From NCBI GenBank assembly GCA_011800805.1, contig MPNW01000340.1, forward strand, positions 1 through 64,000: a DNA stretch of 64,000 nt, read 5' to 3'. This DNA comes from Hirudo medicinalis (taxonomy: Eukaryota > Annelida > Clitellata > Hirudinida > Hirudinidae). The position numbers were made by a program, and so were the translations under genes. Position 1 is the first letter of the stretch. Each line of letters starts with the position of its first letter. The notes under the pieces were generated by a model. The model saw nothing but the letters and a program-made list of their open reading frames with translations. It searched no databases and was not told where the DNA came from. Positions 54,500 through 64,000 of the stretch are shown one piece after another.

Positions 54500-54830
54500 G
54501 CACAAACGCTCCTTGCTTGTAGTAGTATTTTATTAATGTCCTCAACATAACTTGATGAATAGGACAAAAGCTCCTTGCTTGCAATATATCTCGAGTTTAA
54601 AGCTTGTGTGCGATTTAGGAAAAGGTTAAAGCTGGAAAACTTGAAAGCAAAAATTGAAATTAGCACAGTCGACCTAAGAATAGCATCGAAAATGACGTGT
54701 GCAAATTTCAAGTCGCTACCGATCACCGTTTGGGAGGAGTTCTTGGGACAGACAGACATACACATGTATTTTCTGTTTTATATTACAGATTAGATTATAT
54801 TATTTTATTTACTTCCAGCAAACAACAAGA

Positions 54831-56368
54831 ATGCCTTTCTTTTCACTTGGAGGGAGGACAATGAACAGGGACCCAATGGTGGACCTCGATCGCCTCCTGA
54901 CGGATTTTGCGTGGAATGAACTTGCTGAAACTAACTTTTTTGACAGATTATTTAAAAATAAAAAGTAATTTCTATATTTTCTACTCATAATTTTAAAAAT
55001 AATTATTGAATTAATTAATAAATAATACAACGTTATTATTACCCTTCAAAAATGTTATGCAAGAACATGTAATAAGAATGTTTTTTAAATATTTTTTTTA
55101 TATTAATAAACTTTAAATTATAAAAAAATAAACGTTTACGATTAACCCAACAATTAAATTAACATTTCAAGATACGAATTGGAAGTGAACTGGAGTTACC
55201 TGGACATCAACCACTGTTTGACCAAATTCAACATTCGATCTCAGCAAGAGTCCGACCCTTCTGGTCTCCTGAGCAGCAACTTGGCCTCGAGGCCGAGAAC
55301 AACTGTTGACAAAATGAAGAAGCAAGTCGTCCAACGAGACCTATGCTTGTTTCGAACCGAATTCACGAACACGAGCGACGAAGGACAAACATTCACTTTT
55401 AAAACGGAGAGGAAGACAACCTCGAGGTGTGACGTCAACATTCAAAGAGGATTCAAGATCGGTGGCCAGGTGGATGTCAGACTTTCTCTTCCGACTTCGC
55501 CCTCCCTCCCAAGACCTGATTCTCTGGCTGGAGGCGATATAGACACCTGTAGGATCACAGGTGGGCTGAGTGGAGAACTCCAGGTGACTAAGGCGACAGG
55601 TCAAACCATTGAAGAAAATCTTACTTGGGGAGTTGACAGCCAAGTAAGATATTATTACAATAATTAATAGTATTACAATATTATTACAATAATTAATAAT
55701 GTTACAATATTGTTACAATATTATTACAATAATTAATAATATTAATAATATTACAATATTACAATAATATTACAATATTATTACAATAATTAATAATATT
55801 AATAATATTACCATATTATTACAATAATTAACTATGATATTCAACTGATTGCAATTGTGATGTTATTATACTGATGATTATTTGCACTGTTTATCAATGA
55901 AAAATGAAATTATCCTCTTATTAATTAGTATGAATTGAAATGAGATCCTAGTTAACACCTTGGTGAAATAATAAAATTCTTAAGAAATAAGATTTAGACG
56001 AACAATTCTAGGTAAAAGTCGAAAGAAAGTCTCGCGTGGTGGCAGCACTGATAATTAGGGAAGAAGAATTAACGGCAGACTTCACCATCACCACCACCAT
56101 CAGAGCAATCCACTCCATCATTCCAGTCTACGTGAAGGACAAGAAGACAAAACAATGTCTGGAAATCCTTGAGATTTCGGCCGACAACTTGTCTCGCATT
56201 CTGAGGTCAGACCATGGCTTTTCAAAGGTGGAGGATAACGTGGTTCAGTACCTGACCAAGGGTCACCTGAGAGCGGTTTATGGAGCTCAGCAACTCATCA
56301 GAGTGGATTCATTCAAGTACATCGATGACGAAGAAGCAGGCCATGGAATTGTAGAAGAAGTGGCATGA
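54831..56368 (+). CDS. Aerolysin-like (ETX/MTX2-type) pore-forming-protein homologue
   Basis: Three exons, 54831-54964, 55172-55643 and 56012-56368, join in phase to 320 codons plus stop. A 5' UTR acceptor (ACTTCCAG) lies just before the ATG. The central region has alternating Ser/Thr and hydrophobic residues in long predicted beta strands, a GFKIGGQVDV-type turn and a paired Thr-rich strand before a valine-rich strand. This order is that of the membrane-inserting module of the aerolysin/ETX-MTX2 superfamily. The N-terminal 45 residues and the last third (charged, ending in acidic residues) are less typical. I see no signal peptide, so it may be cytosolic, be released another way, or lack its first coding exon. 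Animal members act in defence, digestion or membrane traffic; the role here is unknown. It has introns like its neighbours, so any ancient transfer is not recent. A TTA-rich repeat fills intron 2. Confidence 0.72.
55651..55829. repeat. ATTACAATAATTAATAAT-type tandem repeat
   Basis: Imperfect copies of TATTACAATAATTAATAATAT and shorter pieces fill the start of intron 2 of the aerolysin-like gene. Confidence 0.85.
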
Positions 56369-57210
56369 GTGAAGATTCATGTGTAAGGATGGTCAGTCCA
56401 AGATTCACAAATTAAATTACTATGCACATCGGATACAATGGTCTGCAGAATGTAACAATAATTAATGGCTTAGTTAGTCATGTGATCATGTTTAATTCAT
56501 TTTTATGTTATCGTACGCCTTGCTTTATTTTCTGCCTTATGCTTGAAATTTCTGCCTAAATTAAACGCATTTCTTCCAAGATTTACAACTGATTCGTGTC
56601 AAGAAGATAAGAATAAACATTTTTAACCAAAAGCTTATGGTACCCAAACTCGAAGATTCTGAAATTGGACTTTTGCAGAATAATAGGCGCATCACCTATT
56701 TGGTGGTCGGGTCAAAATGTTTTCCAGCATCCCATACATTTCGTTGAATCACCAATCAATTAATTCAGCCAATCATTGAAGCATCGTTGAAAATATTCTC
56801 ACGATATGCACGATTTTGTTTTTGAAGGAAAACTGTGCAAAAAAAGACTTCTATTTGCTCTCCTACAGACAAATTCTGTAGGAGATTGTCATTAACGTCA
56901 TTCCGAGTGGCCGTCAAAATACTGCATACTGTTTATTAAGTAAGACCAACATAAAATCGCCAGGTACGTAGAAGATTACGTGCGATAAAAAGTCTGAGAA
57001 GGACAGATTTGTTATGTGTTTAAATAGCAATTGAAAAGTTGCTCGATACAGGGCCTTTTAGATTAGGCGATTAAACAAAACAAAATTGCACACGTATGAA
57101 TGCATGTCAACCCCCAAAATAAAATCAAAACTAACTATTATAAAGACTTTAACAGAGTTTATCAAGCTTATAATAAAGCCTAGAATGGCCAAAACATCCA
57201 TGTTATGAAG
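56369..57210. other. Convergent intergenic region
   Basis: Lies between two converging genes. A possible AATAAA for the upstream gene lies at about 56611. An inverted pair CTCCTACAGA/TCTGTAGGAG at about 56861-56886 could form a hairpin. No gene seen. Confidence 0.5.
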
Positions 57211-59311
57211 TCAACTTTCTCCCTTGAGCAGGTAACCGATGATCAGAAGGAGAGTGACTGCTACGACTGCCCCCTCGAAGCTAGCCAGAAGTTGGATTTT
57301 CTCGAGATTTTCCACTTTGAAGTGCTTCTTTGTTATAGGTAGCAAGTTGGTGTCGAACGTGTGGTTGACACTTCCCATGCTATTCTTTCCAATGCAGGTG
57401 AAGTTTCCAGGTAAGGAGATGGACAAAGTGGAATGAGCAACGTACAAACCGGTAGATGAGGAATGCTCCATTTGGTGCGTGGTATTTACATCGATGGGTT
57501 TCCTAAGGTCGTCTGGAATTATTTTAGGAATGACTTCATCGACGAGGATGTTTGTCAAATCACGTTCATTCAAAAGTCGTTCCCAAGCAATAAGAGGAGG
57601 AGGGTCTCCTGCTATGGAGCAACCCAAGGTGATGAGGTCCCCGTCTGCTGGTTCCGTGAAAATGTGATTCTCAATTGTTGGTTCGTAACAGAGAAATGCA
57701 TTATTTCCTGCCTAAAATAAATACAAATATAATCACATTGTTGTTGAATATTTAGCATAATTTGTAATTTATACAATACCCTTCTGAATATTTACAAATT
57801 TACAATACAAAAATGAATTTAACTTTCCCGTACCTTCAAGATATTGACGAGCTCAGGTATCGAACAATTGACCAAATGAATGTCTTCAAATATCTTACTG
57901 GAAAAATTCGAAGTTTTTAACCAATCCGAGAACCATTTGAGGTTGCAGTTGCAATGCAAGGGGTTGCCAGATATTGTCACTGCTTGGAGTTTGTAAAAGA
58001 ATGTGTCCAATTCTTGGGGTAAAGCACTTAAAAGGTTCGAATGGAGTTGAAGTCTGGAGAGTTGTAGAAGTTGTTCGACTATGTTTCCGTTGATGATGGA
58101 TATTTTGTTGTGAGACAAATCTAAGAAAATCAACTCGTTCATGTCACAAAAATCCTCAGCACTTATGCTTGCAATGTTGTTTTTGCTCAAAATCAAGATT
58201 TCCAGTCGCTTATAAAGTTTGGATATTTCCTCAGGGACTTTGGACAGGTTAGCTCCTGATATTGAAAGGTACTTCGTCCCTATGAAGTACTCTCTGAATA
58301 TAATTTGTATACGTTTGTATCGAAATTAATTAATTCACAATCATAAAGTTTCAAAAACTCACCTCTCACTTGCAAATTGAAAAGTGTCGTTATCAAAAGT
58401 GTTTAGATCAAGGATGATGGTGCTGACATCAGAAAGTCCAAGAAAAGAAACTTGCGACAGGCTGCTGTTAGTCAGATTCAATATGCTCAGAAGTTCGAAC
58501 TGTTCAAAGGTGTCATCATCTATGGTCAGTTTTCTTGAATTATCAACAAACGTCAAAGTTTGAGGGACTGCCACAGCTCATCCAATGAACTTCTGGAAGT
58601 CGCTGACATTGATGCACCACTAATGATCAGATTATCCAGAGTTGTGTTGTCGAAAGTTTCATTCTCAATTAATGTTAGGTTTCCCATACCTTCCAAAGTT
58701 AATGTAAGAATTTTGGATCCACTAAACAAACGATTTCCAAGAGTTACTAGTGGATTATTCGAGAGGTCGAGAAGTGACAGGTTCCACAATCCGGCAAACG
58801 CTTTTTCATGGATCCAAATAAGTCTGTTGTTTCTCAGACTGAGCTTTTTCAGTTTAGTCAGATTGGCGAATGTGTATTCATTGATCTGTTCAACTCCACA
58901 TCTGAAGAGAATGAGTTCTTTAACGTTCTTGAAACGAGAAAAGTTAGAAGCATCCAGCAGGACGAGCGAGTGCTCGATGGTACTTCCCTTCTCCCATTCT
59001 TCGTGATGTTCATGCTTGCTGGCGTTGAAAACTTCAATGGAGTCGAAGTACTCAGAACCACCGATCCTGAGAAATAATGTCCTACTTGGGATCTCTATGG
59101 GCAACTTCTCTAGTACGACATTCTGTGGCGAGCACACAGTTCTGCCCGTGGTGTACTCGTAGTGGCAAATGGAAATGATGAAGCGCAATAGGCTCAAACT
59201 GGAAAGCACTGTCACCACAAGAATGATGGAGCTGACGTAAATGCAAGCCGTTTTCGTTGGCGACGTTTCAACTTGGCGAGGCGTTGTGCCATTGCAGTCG
59301 GATTTATTCAT
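57211..59311 (-). CDS. LRR-Ig transmembrane protein with a frameshift
   Basis: Three exons in coding order: 58363-59311, 57834-58293, 57211-57711. Order of features: a hydrophobic segment at residues about 24-47 (signal anchor or late signal peptide), many leucine-rich repeats (for example LKKLSLRNNRLIWIHEKAF, LIFLDLSHNKIS), a cysteine-rich LRR C-cap (NPLHCNCNLKWFSDWL), one Ig domain (GCSIAGDPPPLIAWE to GNFTCIGKNSMG), a transmembrane helix (VVAVTLLLIIGYLL) and a four-residue tail. The layout resembles LINGO, LRRN, Kekkon or AMIGO-type cell-surface proteins, without a signalling tail. In exon 1 the frame must change near 58560, and the summed exon length is one base short of a triplet multiple. 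The Ig and C-cap look intact, so an assembly indel or a young pseudogene both fit. Expected length is about 636 aa. I cannot name an orthologue. Confidence 0.8.
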
Positions 59312-60016
59312 GTTAAAATCACAACTTGTTGAATCTTATTATTGCTTTTAAATATCAATTTTGATGCAGTGCATTCCCAATGAAATCCTTAAAATTCTGC
59401 GCCAAGCAGCACATCATCCTCTGCAGAATCCGAGCAGCGGACAGCAACGATGCAGTCACAGGCGATTCTGGCATTAGTTTTGCTTGTTGCGATTGTCCCC
59501 GTGAACGTGTTTAAGCACATTTTAATAATTAATTAAATATAAAATGATTTGATTCGACTTAAATTTTAGCTCAGCACCCCAACAAGAACTAAGCAAACAA
59601 TTCGCCCCCTAGTTTTACCAATCCGCTTGGTGTAATTTGTAATCAAAACTCAGAATGAGCTGTGATTATTTAATGTCTCCATTCATCTTATCCAGATTTT
59701 TTTTGTACTGGACTCTTCTCCCGCTCACCAAGAAATGAATGACCATCACTGTCCTGTCGCCTTAGAAGCATTTCGCTCAGAAACATAAGATTTCGAAAGC
59801 GCACGTTTGAATCAACTTGTGCTCAGGGATTCTGTCACTTACTAACCCGCTCCACTAGTTGTTTTTACAATCTACTTCGAACCAGAATTAAACAAAGGCG
59901 GCTTAAGTGAATATAATAACCACACTAATTAGTTGGAACTATAAATATTTTACTCATAAATATAATTAATCACTTTAACCACAAAGTATAAACAACTGGA
60001 TGGAAGAATCAGGTTC
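59312..60016. other. Intergenic DNA between RABL3 and the LRR-Ig gene
   Basis: Mixed-composition sequence upstream of the LRR-Ig start and downstream of RABL3. No coding signal or repeat noticed. Confidence 0.5.
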
Positions 60017-62430
60017 TCAGTCGAAAGTGAATGACCTGTTGTTGTTGTTTCGTTTTCGTTCCATTCCCATGAAGAAGTTCTGGAGTGACGGCCAAAGAAA
60101 TATAAAACATCTAAAGTTAATGTATTGTAAAAGAAGATCAAAATGTTTGATAAAATACTTGTTCTCTGTGAGGGTAAAACTTCTGCTCGATGACCTGTCA
60201 ATGATTTGAGAAATTACAACATGGGCCTGACAGCAACTGCTTCATATTGAATATCCAATATTCCCATTGAAAACAAAAGAAGGAATGAAACATTCGAACA
60301 TAAAGCACCTTGTCAAAGAATCGACTCAGTTTGACTGCATTACCAGTCCCTGGCTCGATGTGCCTCATATGAGAAGAGTCCTTTGGAACAAAGTAATTGA
60401 ATGAATGAGTGTCAGACAATCTTTATGGTGGCATAAGTCCATCAATGGACCTCAAGGCCACCGAATTAAAACTCAATGTAGTTCCAACTGACCCCATAAT
60501 CATAACCATGACCATAGTCATCATAAACATGATTATAAATATCACAATTAAATAAAACGAACAAGACAATTCAACAAATAACATCAAAAGAAGCTTAGTT
60601 TCCAAAATGCAACCGAAGACGCACGAGATTGATCTCGTCGGCGTAAAGTTCTTCGGCGATGACGGACTTCTTGCAGTGGGTGAAGTTGCTTCCCGAGCTG
60701 TTAACGAGGTCGAGCTTCGTTCCGATCATGAGAACGGGAACGTTGTTGCCGACCATCCTCTCGGGGTCGAGGTCGCTACAATGTCACAAATTTTAATGAC
60801 TTGACATTCAAAATGAAACGTAACATTTATTTTTCCCGTCGGCAGACGAGCGGAACGTTCTCGCTCCGATCCTTTTTTTTTTATTCTACGTATAGCTAAA
60901 ATAAATTTAAGTTGTTTAAATTTATTATTTTAATAAGTTATTTGCAGTATTTATAAAATTAATAGCTTTTGTTGGCCATTATGGCTGAAAGTTTGTGATC
61001 TTTGAAAGGTAAATTGGACTCTTTGGAGAAGGCTAGACTCGGTCTTCATTTAAGTGGCAATCGTTTCAAAGAAAATATAGAAAGATTTTAAAAAGTTATC
61101 AAGTGCTGACAGAATTGATGAATGTGTTATTTGTTTAACAATTGAAATTAAAGATTTCAGAAGTGTTTTGACAGGTAATGTGGCAAGACTTGATGAAGAT
61201 GGCAATCTTTTGCAGAAAACTAGGGTTATTGAAGAAACTCTTGTTTTGGTGATGTGCAAACAATTGGAGGGAATTAAGGAAAATTTAATGAAAATTAAAT
61301 AAACTTCATTGCTAGTCATGAAGTACTTGGTCCGATTTATTTCAAGACAATGTTGAACTTCTATATTCGGACATAAAAACAGTAAAAAAAAGAAGGTAGG
61401 TTAGCCGATCTTTTGAGTGCCTCGTGTATCCAGCTATGATGTGAATGCACTTTATGATCAATCTACCATTTATATTTACATTCCTTAAGTCTTAACTATT
61501 GTGTTCTAATATTCATGAAACTGAATAAAAATGGAATGCAACACTTACAACAAAATGTGACATTTGTAATAAATAACTACTCACTCTTCCTCCTTGTCAA
61601 GTTTGGAATCCCTGTTGATGACCTCAGAAAACCACTTTCTCAGGTTCTGCTGAGACTTTCTATTGGTCAGATCGTGCACCAATACTATTCCTGCAATTGA
61701 GATGCAATTTGGGAAAACATCCAGCAGACCTTTGATAACAACAATTCATAGGCAATTGTTAACATCGCCCGATCAAGCGATCATTAATAAGAAGTACTTA
61801 TTACAATAAAAAGGAATTGTTTTTACCAAAATAATTTTAATGGTGCAATGAAAAAAACCAACCGTTGACTGAATTGTAAAATATTGCCCTGCTGTTTTGG
61901 TGGGCTGAAAAACCTCCAACATCCCACATTTCGATGAAGAAAGTTCTTTCTTGCGGAGTCCCTGCTTTGTACTCGTGTAGCTGTTACGAGTTTACCAAGT
62001 TAATAAATGCACTTCAAAACATTCAATAAATCAGATTATGCAAAAGTAAGCACATGTCATATATTAAAAACATTTGTCGATTAGATTTCATCGCATTTGT
62101 AAACCAAAACATGCACTTTTTGAACTTGTAATAATTTACCGACCCTTACTTCAACCGAACATCCAATTGTCCAATACGGTTCTTTGACAGGTTCATTGTT
62201 GCACAAAAGATGAACTAGAGATGTTTTTCCAACACCTGTTAGCCAAACACATTATATAAGTTACATATGCCTAAGTCCTGCTCGCAGTCATATTGATCTG
62301 TAATGTCTTCATTTAATAATTTAGATATTGTATGCAAATTTAAAAAACAATTTTGGTTGCTGAAATTCATCCATATCAACTCACCACTGTCGCCAACGAC
62401 GACCAGCTTCACCTTATCGTAAGAAGCCAT
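60017..62430 (-). CDS. RABL3: RABL3, Rab-like small GTPase
   Basis: Seven exons in coding order: 62385-62430, 62150-62235, 61863-61980, 61585-61729, 60625-60775, 60309-60380, 60017-60079; 226 codons plus stop (human 236). [16 protein letters not shown] joins to [14 protein letters not shown], giving the P-loop [18 protein letters not shown] then matches the RABL3 switch I region, and WDVGG is the DxxG switch II. IGTKLD is the base-recognition loop. [11 protein letters not shown] and a short basic C-terminus ending TFD follow, with no prenylation cysteine, as in RABL3. Known roles in vertebrates include lymphocyte development and RAS-pathway chaperone interaction. Introns are all GT-AG with consistent phases; the 0.8-kb intron at 60776-61584 contains low-complexity and coding-like remnants that I could not assign. 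Confidence 0.95.
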
Positions 62431-62975
62431 TCAACACAATTCACTTAGGCGTTGTTTTGCTTAAAAGCGAATTTCATAAATATGAAAGTGGGGTTTGAAA
62501 TAAATTTGTTTTTATTTAGATATTTTTACGAAGCACTTATCGTCAATAAGCTAGTGAAATTAAACACAAGTAAATCAAAAATTGCAAAAATTTATTTAAA
62601 TAAGTACCACTTAATTTTTTTTTTAAATTAGCGATAAATCGTCGAAATACATTGAAGTAATGGCATGAAAATTTGTAGAACTACCATTCATGATTTAATA
62701 ATATTTTTTAAGGACTTTGAGAAGAATTAACTAAACTGAATTACATTTACGGCAGCTCTGTGACTTGCAAACATTTCATAAGATAATTTTTCAGGAAGAG
62801 AGGCAAAGCTTTATTCAATTCTCACTCAATTTCTACATCAGGAGACAAACGCACCTCCTATCTCCAAATGATGTCCAAGTTTAAGATTGGATTTCCGTTA
62901 ATTTTCTAAAATGAAAACATCCATCGTTGATAGGTTCGAAGTTTCATATAATTTAATTAACTTCTTACAACGAGT
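62431..62975. other. Upstream region of RABL3
   Basis: AT-rich sequence with no ORF of note; likely includes the RABL3 promoter. Confidence 0.5.
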
Positions 62976-63234
62976 CTAAATTAATGTCGGTGAGAAGTCT
63001 GCTATATTAAAAGAAACACCTTTGTACCTCTTTGTGTCGTCTAAATGGGGGGCTATTGAAGGATTATTTCTGAGTACTTTCATTAAAAACGTTGTGGTAG
63101 AAGATCTTGCAGTCGTCATCCTCGGCGCGCCGCTTCTTCTCATTCCTATGGTCGCCATCTCAAGAAATATTAGTGGTCTTGAAGTTCTGTTTGAACATAC
63201 CACTCTAATCATTTTCTGAATCGTTGCAATACAA
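62976..63234 (-). CDS. Unidentified candidate exon
   Basis: A minus-strand open frame is preceded by a strong acceptor (TTTTTTATTTCCAG, ending at about 63239). It runs as a basic stretch (MATIGMRRSGAPRMTTARSS) to a stop at 62976. No family recognised; it may belong to the next candidate gene or be chance. Confidence 0.2.
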
Positions 63235-63353
63235 TGACCTGGAAATAAAAAAAATTAGTAAATTAGAAAATGGACTTAAACATCAACTTTAAAAGTTAAA
63301 TAAATTTTAAAATTCTCTGTATTACGTAAGACTTCAAAATAAATTCAAATTTA

Positions 63354-63693
63354 TTAACAATTTCTGTATTTGCATTTCTCCGGGAAAGTCTTGATATTAA
63401 TTTTACCACGATAAAAATGTTGTCCATCTTTAATTTCGTGGGATTCCACGCGACATGTTTCCATTAAGTCCATTCCAGCGCATTTCCTGATTTAATCAAT
63501 ATGAATTAAATTACTTTTTCACAAACGTCATGGTAGAAATGCTCAAAAACTTCATAAAAGTCAACCCTAAGTGCCTTTCAAAGGGGCTGGAACGCCCGGA
63601 TTGCGAAAAAACATTTGGTTTTAGTTTTTGCATTTCCTTTGTTGTCTTAACGTATCCTTCCAACGAAAACAAAGAAATTAAAGACGTGAGCAT
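63354..63693 (-). CDS. Candidate small protein (91 aa) with a four-cysteine C-terminal exon
   Basis: Two exons, 63551-63693 and 63354-63486, join in phase across a GT-AG intron to 91 codons plus stop. The start MLTSLISLFSLEGY is mildly hydrophobic. The second exon has four cysteines (KKCAGMDLMETC, then PEKCKYRNC). Size and cysteines suggest a small secreted peptide or domain end. I recognise no family and the donor (AA-GTTTTT) is weak, so this is tentative. Confidence 0.3.
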
Positions 63694-64000
63694 TCCATCT
63701 TCAGGTAGAATTTAAAAGTTAACAAATATTAAGCACCACAAACTTTCACTCCTTCAACCACCAAAGATTTAAAGTAATTAGAAAATCAGTTGCATTACGA
63801 GAATGTGAATAGTGCTGCTTCGTAGCTATTAAACTTAATAAATTTAATAACGTCACAAATAACAACTAAAACACTCAATAATGTCACAAATAATAAGCAA
63901 CATACTCAATGATGATTCGCTTCATATCTGGTCTAAATGCACTTAACAGTTGAAGTTTATTTCAGGCCATCGTTGCTAAAAGTGAAAAAGAAAAGATTTC
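63694..64000. other. Window end, no gene seen
   Basis: AT-rich sequence with a short AATAACGTCACAAATAA-type repeat at about 63845 and 63879. Upstream exons of the minus-strand candidate could lie beyond the window. Confidence 0.4.

Overview
This is a stretch of animal (metazoan) nuclear DNA. Genes are split into many short exons with GT-AG introns, the sequence is AT-rich, trinucleotide microsatellites are common, and two isolated N characters (2756, 13626) mark assembly joins. The recognisable genes are bilaterian orthologues: a nuclear lamin, CLPX, CDC16/APC6, LMBR1, an SLC26A11-like transporter, RABL3, an LMX1-type LIM-homeodomain factor, a Shroom-like protein and an SCaMC-type mitochondrial carrier. 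The lamin retains the ancestral nuclear layout. My best guess is a lophotrochozoan invertebrate, perhaps an annelid such as a leech, but nothing here proves the species. Exon boundaries were placed by hand from splice signals, reading phase and remembered family features; no alignment or transcript was available.

Layout: 1-3545 is repeat-rich (microsatellites, a 28-bp AT minisatellite, a 15-bp minisatellite, a duplicated assembly join). 3546-5636 (+) is the 3' part of an LMX1 gene with two apparent frameshifts. 6154-8219 (-) is an ATP-Mg/Pi-type mitochondrial carrier lacking its 5' end. 11304-16307 (-) is a Shroom-like gene with a long microsatellite-filled intron. 18.4-19.75 kb is a decayed pogo/Tigger-like transposon. 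21132-25419 (-) is CLPX, carrying a decayed hAT-like element in an intron. 26504-29500 (+) is the lamin, 30614-34649 (-) CDC16, 36429-39715 (-) LMBR1, and 41138-48840 (+) the SLC26A11-like gene. 51247-52632 (+) is an intact FLYWCH/MULE transposase ORF. 54429-54499 (-) is a degenerate tRNA-like sequence. 54831-56368 (+) is an aerolysin/ETX-MTX2-like gene, 57211-59311 (-) a frameshifted LRR-Ig membrane protein, 60017-62430 (-) RABL3, and 63.0-63.7 kb holds uncertain minus-strand exons.

The genes do not form one pathway. They are mainly single-copy cellular genes: nuclear lamina, cell-cycle ubiquitin ligase, mitochondrial chaperone and carrier, membrane transport and a developmental transcription factor. 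Two pairs are head to head (CLPX/lamin and LMBR1/SLC26) and may share regulatory DNA. Several hand models are supported by arithmetic: spliced lengths are exact multiples of three for CLPX (548 aa), lamin (601), CDC16 (596), LMBR1 (530), SLC26A11-like (676), RABL3 (226) and the aerolysin-like gene (320).

The least ordinary items are the aerolysin-like gene, the lamin model that ends without a CaaX box, a consensus GC-AG intron in the transporter, the hAT-like element with near-matching 8-bp flanks inside CLPX, and the intact MULE-type ORF preceded by a duplicated splice-acceptor-like segment.
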